Below are positions 44,715 to 52,633 of a stretch of 64,000 nt of DNA, piece after piece. The notes under the pieces are model-generated. The model did no database searches. It saw only the letters and a list, made by a program, of their open reading frames with translations, and had not been told where the DNA came from. The stretch's first letter is position 1. Each line of letters begins with the position of its first letter. Source of the DNA: Prevotella sp. tf2-5 (lineage in GTDB: Bacteria > Bacteroidota > Bacteroidia > Bacteroidales > Bacteroidaceae); assembly GCF_900115435.1 (NCBI RefSeq), contig NZ_FOWK01000007.1, positions 62,001 through 126,000 on the forward strand. Reading direction: 5' to 3'. The translations under genes and the position numbers were made by a program.

Positions 44715-45554
44715 TTATTCTTGACTTACATCAACAAATTGTGTGCGAACACAGAGTGTATTCTCCACCATATTCGTCAATGTCACAAATTCCTGTACGG
44801 TCAGTTGCTCAGGGCGTTTCGTCATGATAGGATCGGAGAAAAAGTCATGTGTCTCTCCATTCTCCTCTTTACTGTTAACCAACTGCCGCAAAGAGACACG
44901 CAGCATCTTACGACGTTGGTTAAACACTGTCTTCACCACTCGTTTAAACAAATCCTCGTTACAATCCAGATGTTTCACCTGATTACGGGTCATGCGGATG
45001 ACAGCACTCTGTACCTTGGGAGGAGGGTTAAAGACAGAAGGCTCGACCGTAAAGAGATATTCCACATCATACCATGCCTGGATTAATACCGACAGGATTC
45101 CATACGCTTTTGTGCCAGGCTCCGATGCGATACGCAACGCCACTTCTCGTTGTATCATCCCTGTACAACAAGGAATCAGGTCGCGATTGTCCAACATCTT
45201 GAAGAATATCTGCGATGAGATATCATAGGGATAATTACCCGTCAGCACAAACTGCTGTCCGTTAAACACCTGACGCAAGTCCATGCGCAGGAAGTCACCC
45301 TCAATGATAGGGTTCTCTTCTCTAAAAAGCGTAGCCTTCAGATACGCCACACTCTCCCTGTCTATCTCCACAACCTTGAAAGGACGTGATTTCTCCACCA
45401 GGTACTGGGTCATCACCCCCATACCCGGTCCCACTTCCAATACAGGAATGTCACCATACGGCTCATCCACCGTGTCAGCAATACGCTTGGCGATGGAGAG
45501 GTCTGTCAAGAAATGCTGACCCAGGTTTTTCTTCGGACGTACTTGTTTTATCAT
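44715..45554 (-). CDS. ksgA: 16S rRNA (A1518/A1519) dimethyltransferase
   Basis: 279 aa. The SAM-binding motif VLEVGPGMGVMTQYL and the catalytic FVLTGNYPYDIS (N-x-P-Y) are visible, with the usual FFKMLD, MIQREVALRI and NPPPKVQSAVIRM segments. KsgA dimethylates two adjacent adenines in helix 45 of 16S rRNA. An epimerase gene lies 10 bp upstream on the same strand. The 3' end lies beyond the small RNA candidate. Confidence 0.96.
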   Translation of the reverse strand: MIKQVRPKKNLGQHFLTDLSIAKRIADTVDEPYGDIPVLEVGPGMGVMTQYLVEKSRPFKVVEIDRESVAYLKATLFREENPIIEGDFLRMDLRQVFNGQQFVLTGNYPYDISSQIFFKMLDNRDLIPCCTGMIQREVALRIASEPGTKAYGILSVLIQAWYDVEYLFTVEPSVFNPPPKVQSAVIRMTRNQVKHLDCNEDLFKRVVKTVFNQRRKMLRVSLRQLVNSKEENGETHDFFSDPIMTKRPEQLTVQEFVTLTNMVENTLCVRTQFVDVSQE

Positions 45555-45564
45555 CGGGCAAAGA

Positions 45565-46593
45565 CTATTCTATGGGCTGGAAACTTGCTTTCGCTTTTTC
45601 CTGAGCCTCTATCACACGGTCACACCAAGCGTCGAACTCTGGTTCCTCAACCTGAAGCTCAGGATGACTCAACACATAAGCTACACTACGGCGGACACCC
45701 TCATCAAAACGGGTAACAGCCTGGAAGCCAGGTACGGCACGTTTCAGTTTGGTACAGTCGAAAACGACAGTAACAGACTTGTCACCCAACAGATTCCCTG
45801 TCAGGTCATATTCCTTAGGAGCCACGGAGGCAAGGAAGTCAGAGGCGACATAATAAGGACGGAAAGTAACTCCTAGGGCACGGGCGACACACTGGTAGAC
45901 CTGATTCCAAGTCAGTGACTCATCACTCATAATTTGGAAAGCCTCACCTATCGCTTTCGGATTTCCCAAGAGTCCGATAAAACCACGAGCGAAATCCTCA
46001 TTCCACATCAGGGTCCATAAAGAACTACCGTCACCCTGCACGATCACCTGTTTTCCCTCCATCATCCGCTTCAATACCTGCCAACTGCCTTTCGGTCCGT
46101 GGACACTGACGGGCACACCTCGCTCACAATATGTATGACTGGGGCGGACAATGGTCACAGGGAATCCGTTATCACGATACTCACGCAGCAGCAGTTCCTC
46201 ACAGGCAATTTTATTACGAGAATACTCCCAATAAGGATTGGAGAGTGTAGTACCCTCAGTGATGACATGACTAGCTGCTGGTTTGTTATAGGCAGACGCT
46301 GAACTAATATATACATACTGTCGGGTACGGTCTCGGAAGAGACGGATATCACGCTCTACCTGAGCAGGAGTAAAACCAATAAACTCGCAGACAGCATCAA
46401 ACTGCTCACTGCCAAGTTGTTGCAACACCGCACGCTCATCGTCAATATCCGCGATAACCTGTTTTACACTTGACGGTACCTCGTCCTTGCGACTACCACG
46501 ATTCAATATCCACAACTCGTGACGGCTCTCCGCTAACTGCCTGGTGATGGCACTGCTGATAGTACCCGTTCCACCGATAAGCAAAATCTTCAT
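45565..46593 (-). CDS. NAD-dependent epimerase/dehydratase-like protein
   Basis: 342 aa of the extended SDR family. N-terminal GGTGTISSAITRQLAESR is a G-x-x-G-x-x-x Rossmann loop with T in place of the second G context, and the YSRNKIACEELL segment shows the Y-x-x-x-K catalytic pair, with SSASAY upstream. The pattern resembles isoflavone-reductase-like or chloroplast-stem-loop-binding-type SDRs more than a sugar epimerase. Substrate unknown. It runs into ksgA (10-bp gap). Confidence 0.8.
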   Translation of the reverse strand: MKILLIGGTGTISSAITRQLAESRHELWILNRGSRKDEVPSSVKQVIADIDDERAVLQQLGSEQFDAVCEFIGFTPAQVERDIRLFRDRTRQYVYISSASAYNKPAASHVITEGTTLSNPYWEYSRNKIACEELLLREYRDNGFPVTIVRPSHTYCERGVPVSVHGPKGSWQVLKRMMEGKQVIVQGDGSSLWTLMWNEDFARGFIGLLGNPKAIGEAFQIMSDESLTWNQVYQCVARALGVTFRPYYVASDFLASVAPKEYDLTGNLLGDKSVTVVFDCTKLKRAVPGFQAVTRFDEGVRRSVAYVLSHPELQVEEPEFDAWCDRVIEAQEKAKASFQPIE

Positions 46594-46722
46594 GATCGAA
46601 TGCCTGTAACTTAATTAATATATTTCCTGCTTGCAAATATAATGAAAATCCTGTGAAAAATCAAGATAATCTCACTTTTTTAAGCCCATATTCGAAAATT
46701 TACTGTATCTTTGCACTCTACG

Positions 46723-47709
46723 ATGAAGATTAGTAATATCATCCTGAAGATTCTCATGCCACTCCTCCTGGGTGGAGCCATCCTCTATTGGATGTACCGG
46801 GGAGAAGACTGGCAACAGATTCGTCATGTGATGACGGACGAGATGGACTGGACGTGGATGCTGTTGTCGTTTCCCTTTGGCATCCTTGCTCAGATGTTTC
46901 GTGGATGGCGATGGAAGCAGACATTAGAACCTGTTGACGAGCATCCGCGCACTTCCGTGAGTATACACTCTATCTTCCTTTCGTATGCCGCATCCCTGAT
47001 GATCCCCCGTGTAGGAGAGTTCACCCGTTGTGGCGTATTGAAGCGTTTCGACAACATATCCTTCCCCAAGGCATTAGGTACCGTCGTCACAGAACGAGCC
47101 ATCGACTCCCTATTGGTAATGGGTATTACGACGGTGGTATTATTGTTGGAGATGAGCACCTTCGGCATGTTCTTCCGCAAGACAGGCACCAATCTGCATA
47201 CCATCCTGCATGGTTTCTCATGGGCAGGTTATTTCGTGGCGGCGATATCAGCAATAGCGATTCTTGTCCTGTTACATTTCCTATTACGCAAGCTCTCTAT
47301 ATATAATAAGGTGAAAACAACCTTTAGGGGTATCTGGCAGGGAGTCATCTCTTTGAAGGACGTACGCAACATTCCACTGTTCGTCGCCTTCACCATAGGA
47401 ATCTGGCTGAGTTATTTCCTGCATTACTACCTCACCTTCTTCTGTTTTGACTTCACGTCACACCTAGGACTGGGGTGCGCACTGGTAACCTTTATCGTCG
47501 GCTCCATCGCTGTCATCGTACCCACCCCGAATGGAGCGGGACCCTGGCATTTTGCTGTCAAAACGATGCTGATCCTATATGGCGTCGCTGACGAGCACGC
47601 CCTCTATTTCGTCCTCATCGTCCATACTGTCCAGACCATGTTGGTCGTCCTGTTAGGCATCTATGCGTGGGGGGCACTCTCGTTTACCAAAGTAAGATCA
47701 AACCCTTAA
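46723..47709 (+). CDS. Lysylphosphatidylglycerol synthase TM-type (UPF0104) membrane protein
   Basis: Start at the ATG at 46723 (MKISNIILKILMPLLLGGAI); a TTG 12 nt earlier lies inside the -7 box TATCTTTG (46706-46713) and is rejected. 328 aa with about eight membrane helices, the pattern of the lipid flippase-like/lysylphosphatidylglycerol transferase TM region (RGWRWKQTLEP, IPRVGEFTRCGVLKRF, FIVGSIAVIVPTPNGAGPWHF). No synthetase domain is present. Function not established. It ends 11 bp before pepD, so it is operonic with it. Confidence 0.75.
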   Translation: MKISNIILKILMPLLLGGAILYWMYRGEDWQQIRHVMTDEMDWTWMLLSFPFGILAQMFRGWRWKQTLEPVDEHPRTSVSIHSIFLSYAASLMIPRVGEFTRCGVLKRFDNISFPKALGTVVTERAIDSLLVMGITTVVLLLEMSTFGMFFRKTGTNLHTILHGFSWAGYFVAAISAIAILVLLHFLLRKLSIYNKVKTTFRGIWQGVISLKDVRNIPLFVAFTIGIWLSYFLHYYLTFFCFDFTSHLGLGCALVTFIVGSIAVIVPTPNGAGPWHFAVKTMLILYGVADEHALYFVLIVHTVQTMLVVLLGIYAWGALSFTKVRSNP

Positions 47710-47720
47710 ATAATGATACA

Positions 47721-49178
47721 ATGAACGAAATTCAAAACCTAAACCCTAAGTGCGTCTGGAAGAATTTCCACGCACTCACACAAGTTCCACGTCCCAGTGG
47801 ACATCTCGAGAAAATCCAACAGTTCCTGCTCGACTTTGGGGAAAAAGTCGGTGTAGAGGTGTTCAAAGACCCCGCAGGCAATATCGTATTCCGCAAGCCA
47901 GCTTCAGCAGGGATGGAAAACCGAAAAGGTGTCATCTTACAGGCTCATATGGATATGGTACCAGAGCGTGACACAGAGTCGAGTCATAACTTCGAGACAG
48001 ACCCCATCCGTACATGGATTGACGACGGATGGGTGAAGGCGAAGGGCACCACACTGGGTGCTGACAACGGACTGGGTGTTGCTGCCATCATGTCTATCAT
48101 GGAGGATAAGACCCTGAAGCACGGACCTATCGAAGCCCTCATCACCCGTGACGAGGAAACAGGTATGTATGGTGCCAACGATCTACCCGCAGGTGAGTTA
48201 CAAGGTGACATCCTCATGAACCTTGACTCTGAGCACTGGGGAAAGTTCGTCATCGGCTCCGCTGGCGGTATCGACATCACTGCCACGATGGGGTATCAAG
48301 AGACAGACACCGACCCGGAGGATGCCGCCGTCCGTGTCACCTTGAAAGGTCTGCGCAGCGGACATAGCGGTCTGGAGATCAACGAGGGGCGTGCCAATGC
48401 CAACAAACTCATGGTGCGCTTCGTCCGTGAGGCCATCGAACAGACAGAGGCACGTCTCGCTTCATGGCATGGTGGGAAGGTGCGTAATGTCATCCCTTAC
48501 AAGGCAGAAGTTGTGCTGACACTTCCCAAGGAGAACGTCGATGCCCTGAAAGAACTGGCAGACAGCTGGCTTGATGATTTCAACAGACAATACAAAGGTA
48601 TAGAGACCGGTATTAAGTTCAGTGTCGAGGAAATAGCGACACCAGCTCAGGAAGTGCCCGTGGAGATCCAGGATAACCTCATCAATGCCATCTACGCTTG
48701 TCATGACGGCGTGGTACGTATGATACCCTCCTACCCCGATGTCGTAGAGACCTCCAGCAACCTTGCCATCATCGATATCGAGGGTGGTCAGGCTGTCATC
48801 AAGATTCTTGCGCGAAGCAGTCGCGAGGATATGAAAGACTATATCGTGAAGATGCTGGAGAGTTGTTTCAATATGGCAGGCATGAAGGTGGAGACCGCCG
48901 GATCCTATGGCGGCTGGGACCCCAATCCCGACTCCCCCATCCTGCATCTGCTCTTGAAAGAGTACAAACAGTTGTTTGGCAAGGACGGCATCATTCAGGT
49001 CGATCATGCTGGTCTTGAGTGTTCCGTCATCCTTGGCAAGTACCCACACCTCGATGTCGTCAGCTTCGGTCCCACGATGAAGTCACCACACACCACTAGC
49101 GAGCGTGCCCTTATTGAGACCGTCGACCCCTTTTGGCAACTGCTGAAGAAGACATTGGAGGATATTCCACAAAAGTAA
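47721..49178 (+). CDS. pepD: Aminoacyl-histidine dipeptidase (PepD)
   Basis: Start at the ATG at 47721 (MNEIQNLNPKCVWKNFHALT), 485 aa; an upstream extension of 18 residues would overlap the preceding gene. M20 metallopeptidase: QAHMDMVPE (metal His and Asp), LGADNGLGVAAIMSIM (bridging Asp), TRDEETGMYGA (catalytic Glu), LNLDSE, and the C-terminal FGPTMKSPHTTSE (last His). PepD cleaves Xaa-His dipeptides such as carnosine in the cytoplasm. It ends at a terminator before corA. Confidence 0.93.
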   Translation: MNEIQNLNPKCVWKNFHALTQVPRPSGHLEKIQQFLLDFGEKVGVEVFKDPAGNIVFRKPASAGMENRKGVILQAHMDMVPERDTESSHNFETDPIRTWIDDGWVKAKGTTLGADNGLGVAAIMSIMEDKTLKHGPIEALITRDEETGMYGANDLPAGELQGDILMNLDSEHWGKFVIGSAGGIDITATMGYQETDTDPEDAAVRVTLKGLRSGHSGLEINEGRANANKLMVRFVREAIEQTEARLASWHGGKVRNVIPYKAEVVLTLPKENVDALKELADSWLDDFNRQYKGIETGIKFSVEEIATPAQEVPVEIQDNLINAIYACHDGVVRMIPSYPDVVETSSNLAIIDIEGGQAVIKILARSSREDMKDYIVKMLESCFNMAGMKVETAGSYGGWDPNPDSPILHLLLKEYKQLFGKDGIIQVDHAGLECSVILGKYPHLDVVSFGPTMKSPHTTSERALIETVDPFWQLLKKTLEDIPQK

Positions 49179-49196
49179 GAAAATAAAAGGTAAAAG

Positions 49197-49239
49197 GGTA
49201 AAAAAGGGGGCACAGCCTTTACTTTTTTACCTTTTTTTC
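49197..49239 (+). terminator. Terminator after pepD
   Basis: GGTAAAAAAG (49197-49206) and CTTTTTTACC (49222-49231) pair over 10 bp with a 15-nt loop, followed by a T-rich run. Confidence 0.7.
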
Positions 49240-49261
49240 TTTTTTCTTTTAAATATTTTCG

Positions 49262-49409
49262 TACCTTTGCAACCGAATAACCAAAATAGTAACAAATAAA
49301 ATGGACGATTACCCGGCGAATCATTACAATTCGTAAGGCGTGAGGACAGCAGGCAAGACCGCTAATCCTCTTGCCGCTAAGACCGTTTTTCTAAAAAAGG
49401 ATTAGCATT
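49262..49409 (+). promoter_or_regulatory. Promoter and structured 5' leader of corA
   Basis: A TACCTTTG -7 box (49262-49269) starts a leader of about 130 nt. It contains a small stem CGAAT (49318-49322) with ATTCG (49329-49333), then a 7-bp hairpin GGCAAGA (49352-49358)/TCTTGCC (49369-49375). The hairpin loop includes GCTAATCCT (49361-49369), a perfect 9-bp complement of AGGATTAGC (49398-49406) directly before the corA start, where the purine-rich site lies. This allows a pseudoknot or an alternative fold that hides translation initiation. It does not match an M-box or other class that I know by sight. Confidence 0.55.
49301..49336 (+). CDS. Leader ORF of corA, 11 codons
   Basis: An ATG about 24 nt downstream of the likely transcription start opens MDDYPANHYNS and stops at 49336, before the corA leader hairpin. 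The Asp-Asp-x-Pro start recalls acidic/proline leader peptides that destabilise ribosomes at low Mg in enterobacteria, but the resemblance is only compositional. Confidence 0.35.
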   Translation: MDDYPANHYNS

Positions 49410-50336
49410 ATGAAGACTTTCTGGAACATGACAGGTGGGCTCAGCCAACTCGAGGAGTGGCAGCCAAATTGTTGGATACAGGTGACATGTCCAACAGAAG
49501 AGGATATCCAGATGCTGGAAGAGCAGTATCAGATACCCGATTATTTCCTCTCAGACATCAGCGATACCGACGAGCGTGCCCGCTATGAGTACGACGACGG
49601 ATGGATGCTCATCATCCTGCGTATCCCTTATGTCAAGGAGGTACGCTCACGTACACCATATACTACAGTGCCCTTGGGTATCATCCATAAACGTGATGTC
49701 ACCATCACCGTATGCTACTACGAGACGAACATGATGATTGACTTCGTGTCCTACCAGCAGAAGCGTGGTGAGGGCTTCACGGACTATGTCGATATGATCT
49801 TCCGACTTTTCCTCTCCAGTGCGGTCTGGTATCTGAAGCGACTGAAACAGATATCCATGCTCATTGAGAAGGCAAAACGCAACCTCGACAAAGAGGTGAA
49901 CAATGAGAGCCTGATCGGATTGTCACGCCTGCAAGACTCGCTCACCTATTTCAACACCTCTATCCGAGGCAATGAGACGCTGCTCTCCAAACTGAAGTTC
50001 AAATTGCAGATTGACGAGCTCGACGCCGACTTGATCGAAGACGTGAATATCGAGATGACACAGGCCCGGGAGACAACCAATATCTACTCGAACATCCTCG
50101 AGTCGACGATGGACACCTACCAGAGTATCATCAACAACAACATGAACACCATCATGCGTACGCTGACCTCTGTGACCATCATCCTGATGCTGCCCACTTT
50201 GATATCCAGTTTCTTCGGCATGAACCTCATCAACGGCATGGAAAGTAACCCCGTAGGATTCATTATTGCTATCGTCCTGTCACTTGCTATTTCCATTGCC
50301 TCATGGTTCTTCTTCCGTCATAAACGACTGATTTAG
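49410..50336 (+). CDS. corA: CorA family magnesium transporter
   Basis: 308 aa. A large cytoplasmic alpha-beta domain with a long helix (EKAKRNLDKEVNNESLIGLSRL) is followed by two C-terminal membrane helices with the family GMN motif (FFGMNLINGMESNP) between them. CorA is a pentameric Mg (or Co/Ni) channel. Its start follows the structured leader at 49262-49409; no SD beyond AAAAAAGGA is seen. The gene is monocistronic. Confidence 0.95.
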   Translation: MKTFWNMTGGLSQLEEWQPNCWIQVTCPTEEDIQMLEEQYQIPDYFLSDISDTDERARYEYDDGWMLIILRIPYVKEVRSRTPYTTVPLGIIHKRDVTITVCYYETNMMIDFVSYQQKRGEGFTDYVDMIFRLFLSSAVWYLKRLKQISMLIEKAKRNLDKEVNNESLIGLSRLQDSLTYFNTSIRGNETLLSKLKFKLQIDELDADLIEDVNIEMTQARETTNIYSNILESTMDTYQSIINNNMNTIMRTLTSVTIILMLPTLISSFFGMNLINGMESNPVGFIIAIVLSLAISIASWFFFRHKRLI

Positions 50337-50449
50337 CCCTATTTTGGAAAATAATTGGCAAAAAATTAGGTACTTTCATGTTTTTTTACTAAGTTTGTAC
50401 CTTGATATGTGTGTACTAACCATTTTCATTAACTAAAAAAGAATAGACG

Positions 50450-52384
50450 ATGGACTCTCAAGAACAAGCTCTCGAACAAGAGCAGAACGTGGAACAGAAC
50501 GTAGTGGAAACAAAGGCAACTGCCCCGGTAGAAGAGGTGACGGCTCCCGCAGAAGAGGTGAAAGCTCCCGCAGAGGAGGCGACGGCTCCTGCTGAAGAGG
50601 TGGCAGCTCCCACTGAAGAGGTGGCAGCTCCCGCTGAGGAGGTGGCAGCTCCCGCTGAGGAGCCTGAGCGCAAACAGTACCAGACCAAGAAAGAGGTACT
50701 GGAACGTGCCCGTGAGATCGCCCAAGGGGAAGAAGCACCACAAAAAGAGGAGGTAGACTACCTGAAGACTGTCTTCTATAAAATGCATATCGCAGAGCGA
50801 GAGGCCCGTTTGAAAGAATATATCGATGGTGGTGGTGACCCAGAGGCTTACCAGATACTGCCTGATGTGGACGAGGAGGCTTTCAAGGCTGAGATGAGCA
50901 TCATCAAGGAGAAGCGCCAGAAGCTCTTCAAGGAACAAGAGCAGGAGAAACAAGAGAACCTCCAGAAGAAGCTCGACATTATCGAGAAAATCAAAGGAAT
51001 GGTGACCTCTCCCGAGGAAGCCAACAAGTCATACAAGGAATTCAAGGCGTTACAGGAAGAATGGAAGGAGATCAAGAACGTCCCTGCCGAGAAAGCCAAC
51101 GAGCTATGGCGTAACTACCAGCTCTATGTCGAGCAATTCTATGACCTGTTGAAACTCAACAGTGAGGCTCGTGAGTATGACTTCAAGAAGAATCTTGAGT
51201 TAAAGACGAAACTCTGCGAGTCTGCCGAGAAACTTGCCGACGAGCCAGAGGTGATCAGCGCCTTCCACCAGTTGCAGAAGCTCCACCAGGAGTTCCGTGA
51301 GATCGGTCCTGTGGCAAAGGAACTGCGTGAGGAGATATGGAGCCGCTTCAAAGCTGCCTCAACAGTTATCAACAAGCGTCACCAACAGCATTTCGAGGAG
51401 CTGCGTGCCAAGGAAGAGGATAACCTCGCCCGCAAGACTGCCCTCTGTGAGAAAGTAGAGGCGATTGCCGCTGAGGAGAACAAGGGTAGTGCCGACTGGG
51501 AGCGTCATACCAAGGAGATTATCGCCATTCAGGCTGAGTGGAAGACCATCGGTTTTGCTCCCCAGAAGATGAATGTCAAGATCTTCGAGCGTTTCCGTGC
51601 CGCTTGTGATGACTTCTTCGGACGGAAGGCAGAATACTTCAAAGGACTCAAGGAGAACTTCAAGGAGAATGCGGAAAAGAAGCGTGCCCTCATCGAGAAG
51701 GCAAAAGCTTTGCAAGACTCTACCGACTGGAAGTCGACAAGTGACAAGCTCATCAACCTGCAGCGCGAGTGGAAGACCATCGGTATGGTTCCCAAGAAAC
51801 TGGGTGACCAGCTGTGGGAGGAATTCCTGGGAGCCTGCAACAAGTTCTTCGAGGCTCGTAACGCTGCCGGCGTAAGTGGTCGTGGTGAGGAATACCAGAA
51901 CCTGGAGAAGAAGCGTAGCATCATCGAACAGCTGAAAGCCGCTGCCCAAGAGGCTGGCGACGGTCTGCAAGAGAAGGTACAGCAACTCGTGGAGCAGTAC
52001 CAGTCTATTGGTCACGTACCCTTCAAGGAGAAGGACAAGCTCTATGAGGAATATCACGCTGTTGTCGACAAGCTCTATAAAGAACTGAATATCAGTGTGG
52101 CTAAGCGTCGCCTTAACAAGTTTAAGGACAACCTCAAGCAAGTAGCTGACCGCGGTGCCGATGCCCTTGACAACGAGCGGGCTCGCCTGATGCGCCAATA
52201 CGAGCAGTTGAAGGCTGAGGTTCAGACCTACGAGAACAACCTCGGTTTCCTCAACGCTGCCTCCAAGAAGGGCAACTCCCTCATCGACGAGATGAATCGT
52301 AAGGTGCAGAAACTGAAAGACGAGGTACAACTCGTACGTGAGAAGATCAAAGCGATTGACGCTAAGAACAACGAGAAAGAATAA
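50450..52384 (+). CDS. DUF349 coiled-coil protein with Ala/Pro/Glu repeat head
   Basis: 644 aa. Residues ~25-75 are a repeat of APAEEV units encoded by 18-bp DNA repeats (50517-50665), then about 550 residues of helix with several DUF349 repeats: each has L-W-x-x-Y/F..F...W/K, such as EWKEIKNVPAEKANELWRNY and EWKTIGFAPQKMNVKIFERF (at least four). No signal peptide or membrane segment is seen. DUF349 proteins are cytoplasmic coiled-coil proteins of unknown function. The repeated head could vary in length between strains. Confidence 0.85.
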   Translation: MDSQEQALEQEQNVEQNVVETKATAPVEEVTAPAEEVKAPAEEATAPAEEVAAPTEEVAAPAEEVAAPAEEPERKQYQTKKEVLERAREIAQGEEAPQKEEVDYLKTVFYKMHIAEREARLKEYIDGGGDPEAYQILPDVDEEAFKAEMSIIKEKRQKLFKEQEQEKQENLQKKLDIIEKIKGMVTSPEEANKSYKEFKALQEEWKEIKNVPAEKANELWRNYQLYVEQFYDLLKLNSEAREYDFKKNLELKTKLCESAEKLADEPEVISAFHQLQKLHQEFREIGPVAKELREEIWSRFKAASTVINKRHQQHFEELRAKEEDNLARKTALCEKVEAIAAEENKGSADWERHTKEIIAIQAEWKTIGFAPQKMNVKIFERFRAACDDFFGRKAEYFKGLKENFKENAEKKRALIEKAKALQDSTDWKSTSDKLINLQREWKTIGMVPKKLGDQLWEEFLGACNKFFEARNAAGVSGRGEEYQNLEKKRSIIEQLKAAAQEAGDGLQEKVQQLVEQYQSIGHVPFKEKDKLYEEYHAVVDKLYKELNISVAKRRLNKFKDNLKQVADRGADALDNERARLMRQYEQLKAEVQTYENNLGFLNAASKKGNSLIDEMNRKVQKLKDEVQLVREKIKAIDAKNNEKE

Positions 52385-52392
52385 AGCAAAAC

Positions 52393-52424
52393 GAGGAAGC
52401 AACAATTGCTTCCTCATTTTTTTT
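52393..52424 (+). terminator. Terminator after the DUF349 gene
   Basis: GAGGAAGCAA (52393-52402) and TTGCTTCCTC (52406-52415) form a 10-bp stem with a 3-nt loop and a T run of nine. Confidence 0.92.
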
Positions 52425-52447
52425 GAATATCTTCATTATGTGGTATG

Positions 52448-52549
52448 TATGTTAGATGTATGTTACATGTTTGAACAACATATAACATGCTTCAATCCCT
52501 TTGTACAAGGGCGTTTGAAGCATGTCATGTTATATGGTTATATGTTTTT
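52448..52549 (-). repeat. Solo copy (C) of the inverted repeat end
   Basis: About 102 bp aligned end to end with 22242-22344 (same orientation), differing at roughly one base in six. The hairpin stem is kept with one mismatch, and the CAATCCCTTTGTAC block and the terminal ATGTTATATGGTTATATG are conserved. No vapE gene or second copy lies nearby: it stands between a terminator and the GH3 gene. Confidence 0.8.
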
Positions 52550-52633
52550 GATGTCTTATTTAAAATAAGACTGTAGGCACTAACTCCCTCGAAGGGCGCA
52601 TATAATACCCCATCGGAACTGGGAAGAGCGTGT

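Noticed and set aside
49337..49409. M-box (ykoK) riboswitch before corA
   Set aside because: The leader is too short and lacks the conserved multi-stem core; only a novel pseudoknot-type switch is proposed.
51359..52417. Long minus-strand ORF opposite the DUF349 gene
   Set aside because: Leu-rich artefact of reading Glu/Lys-rich coiled-coil codons in reverse.
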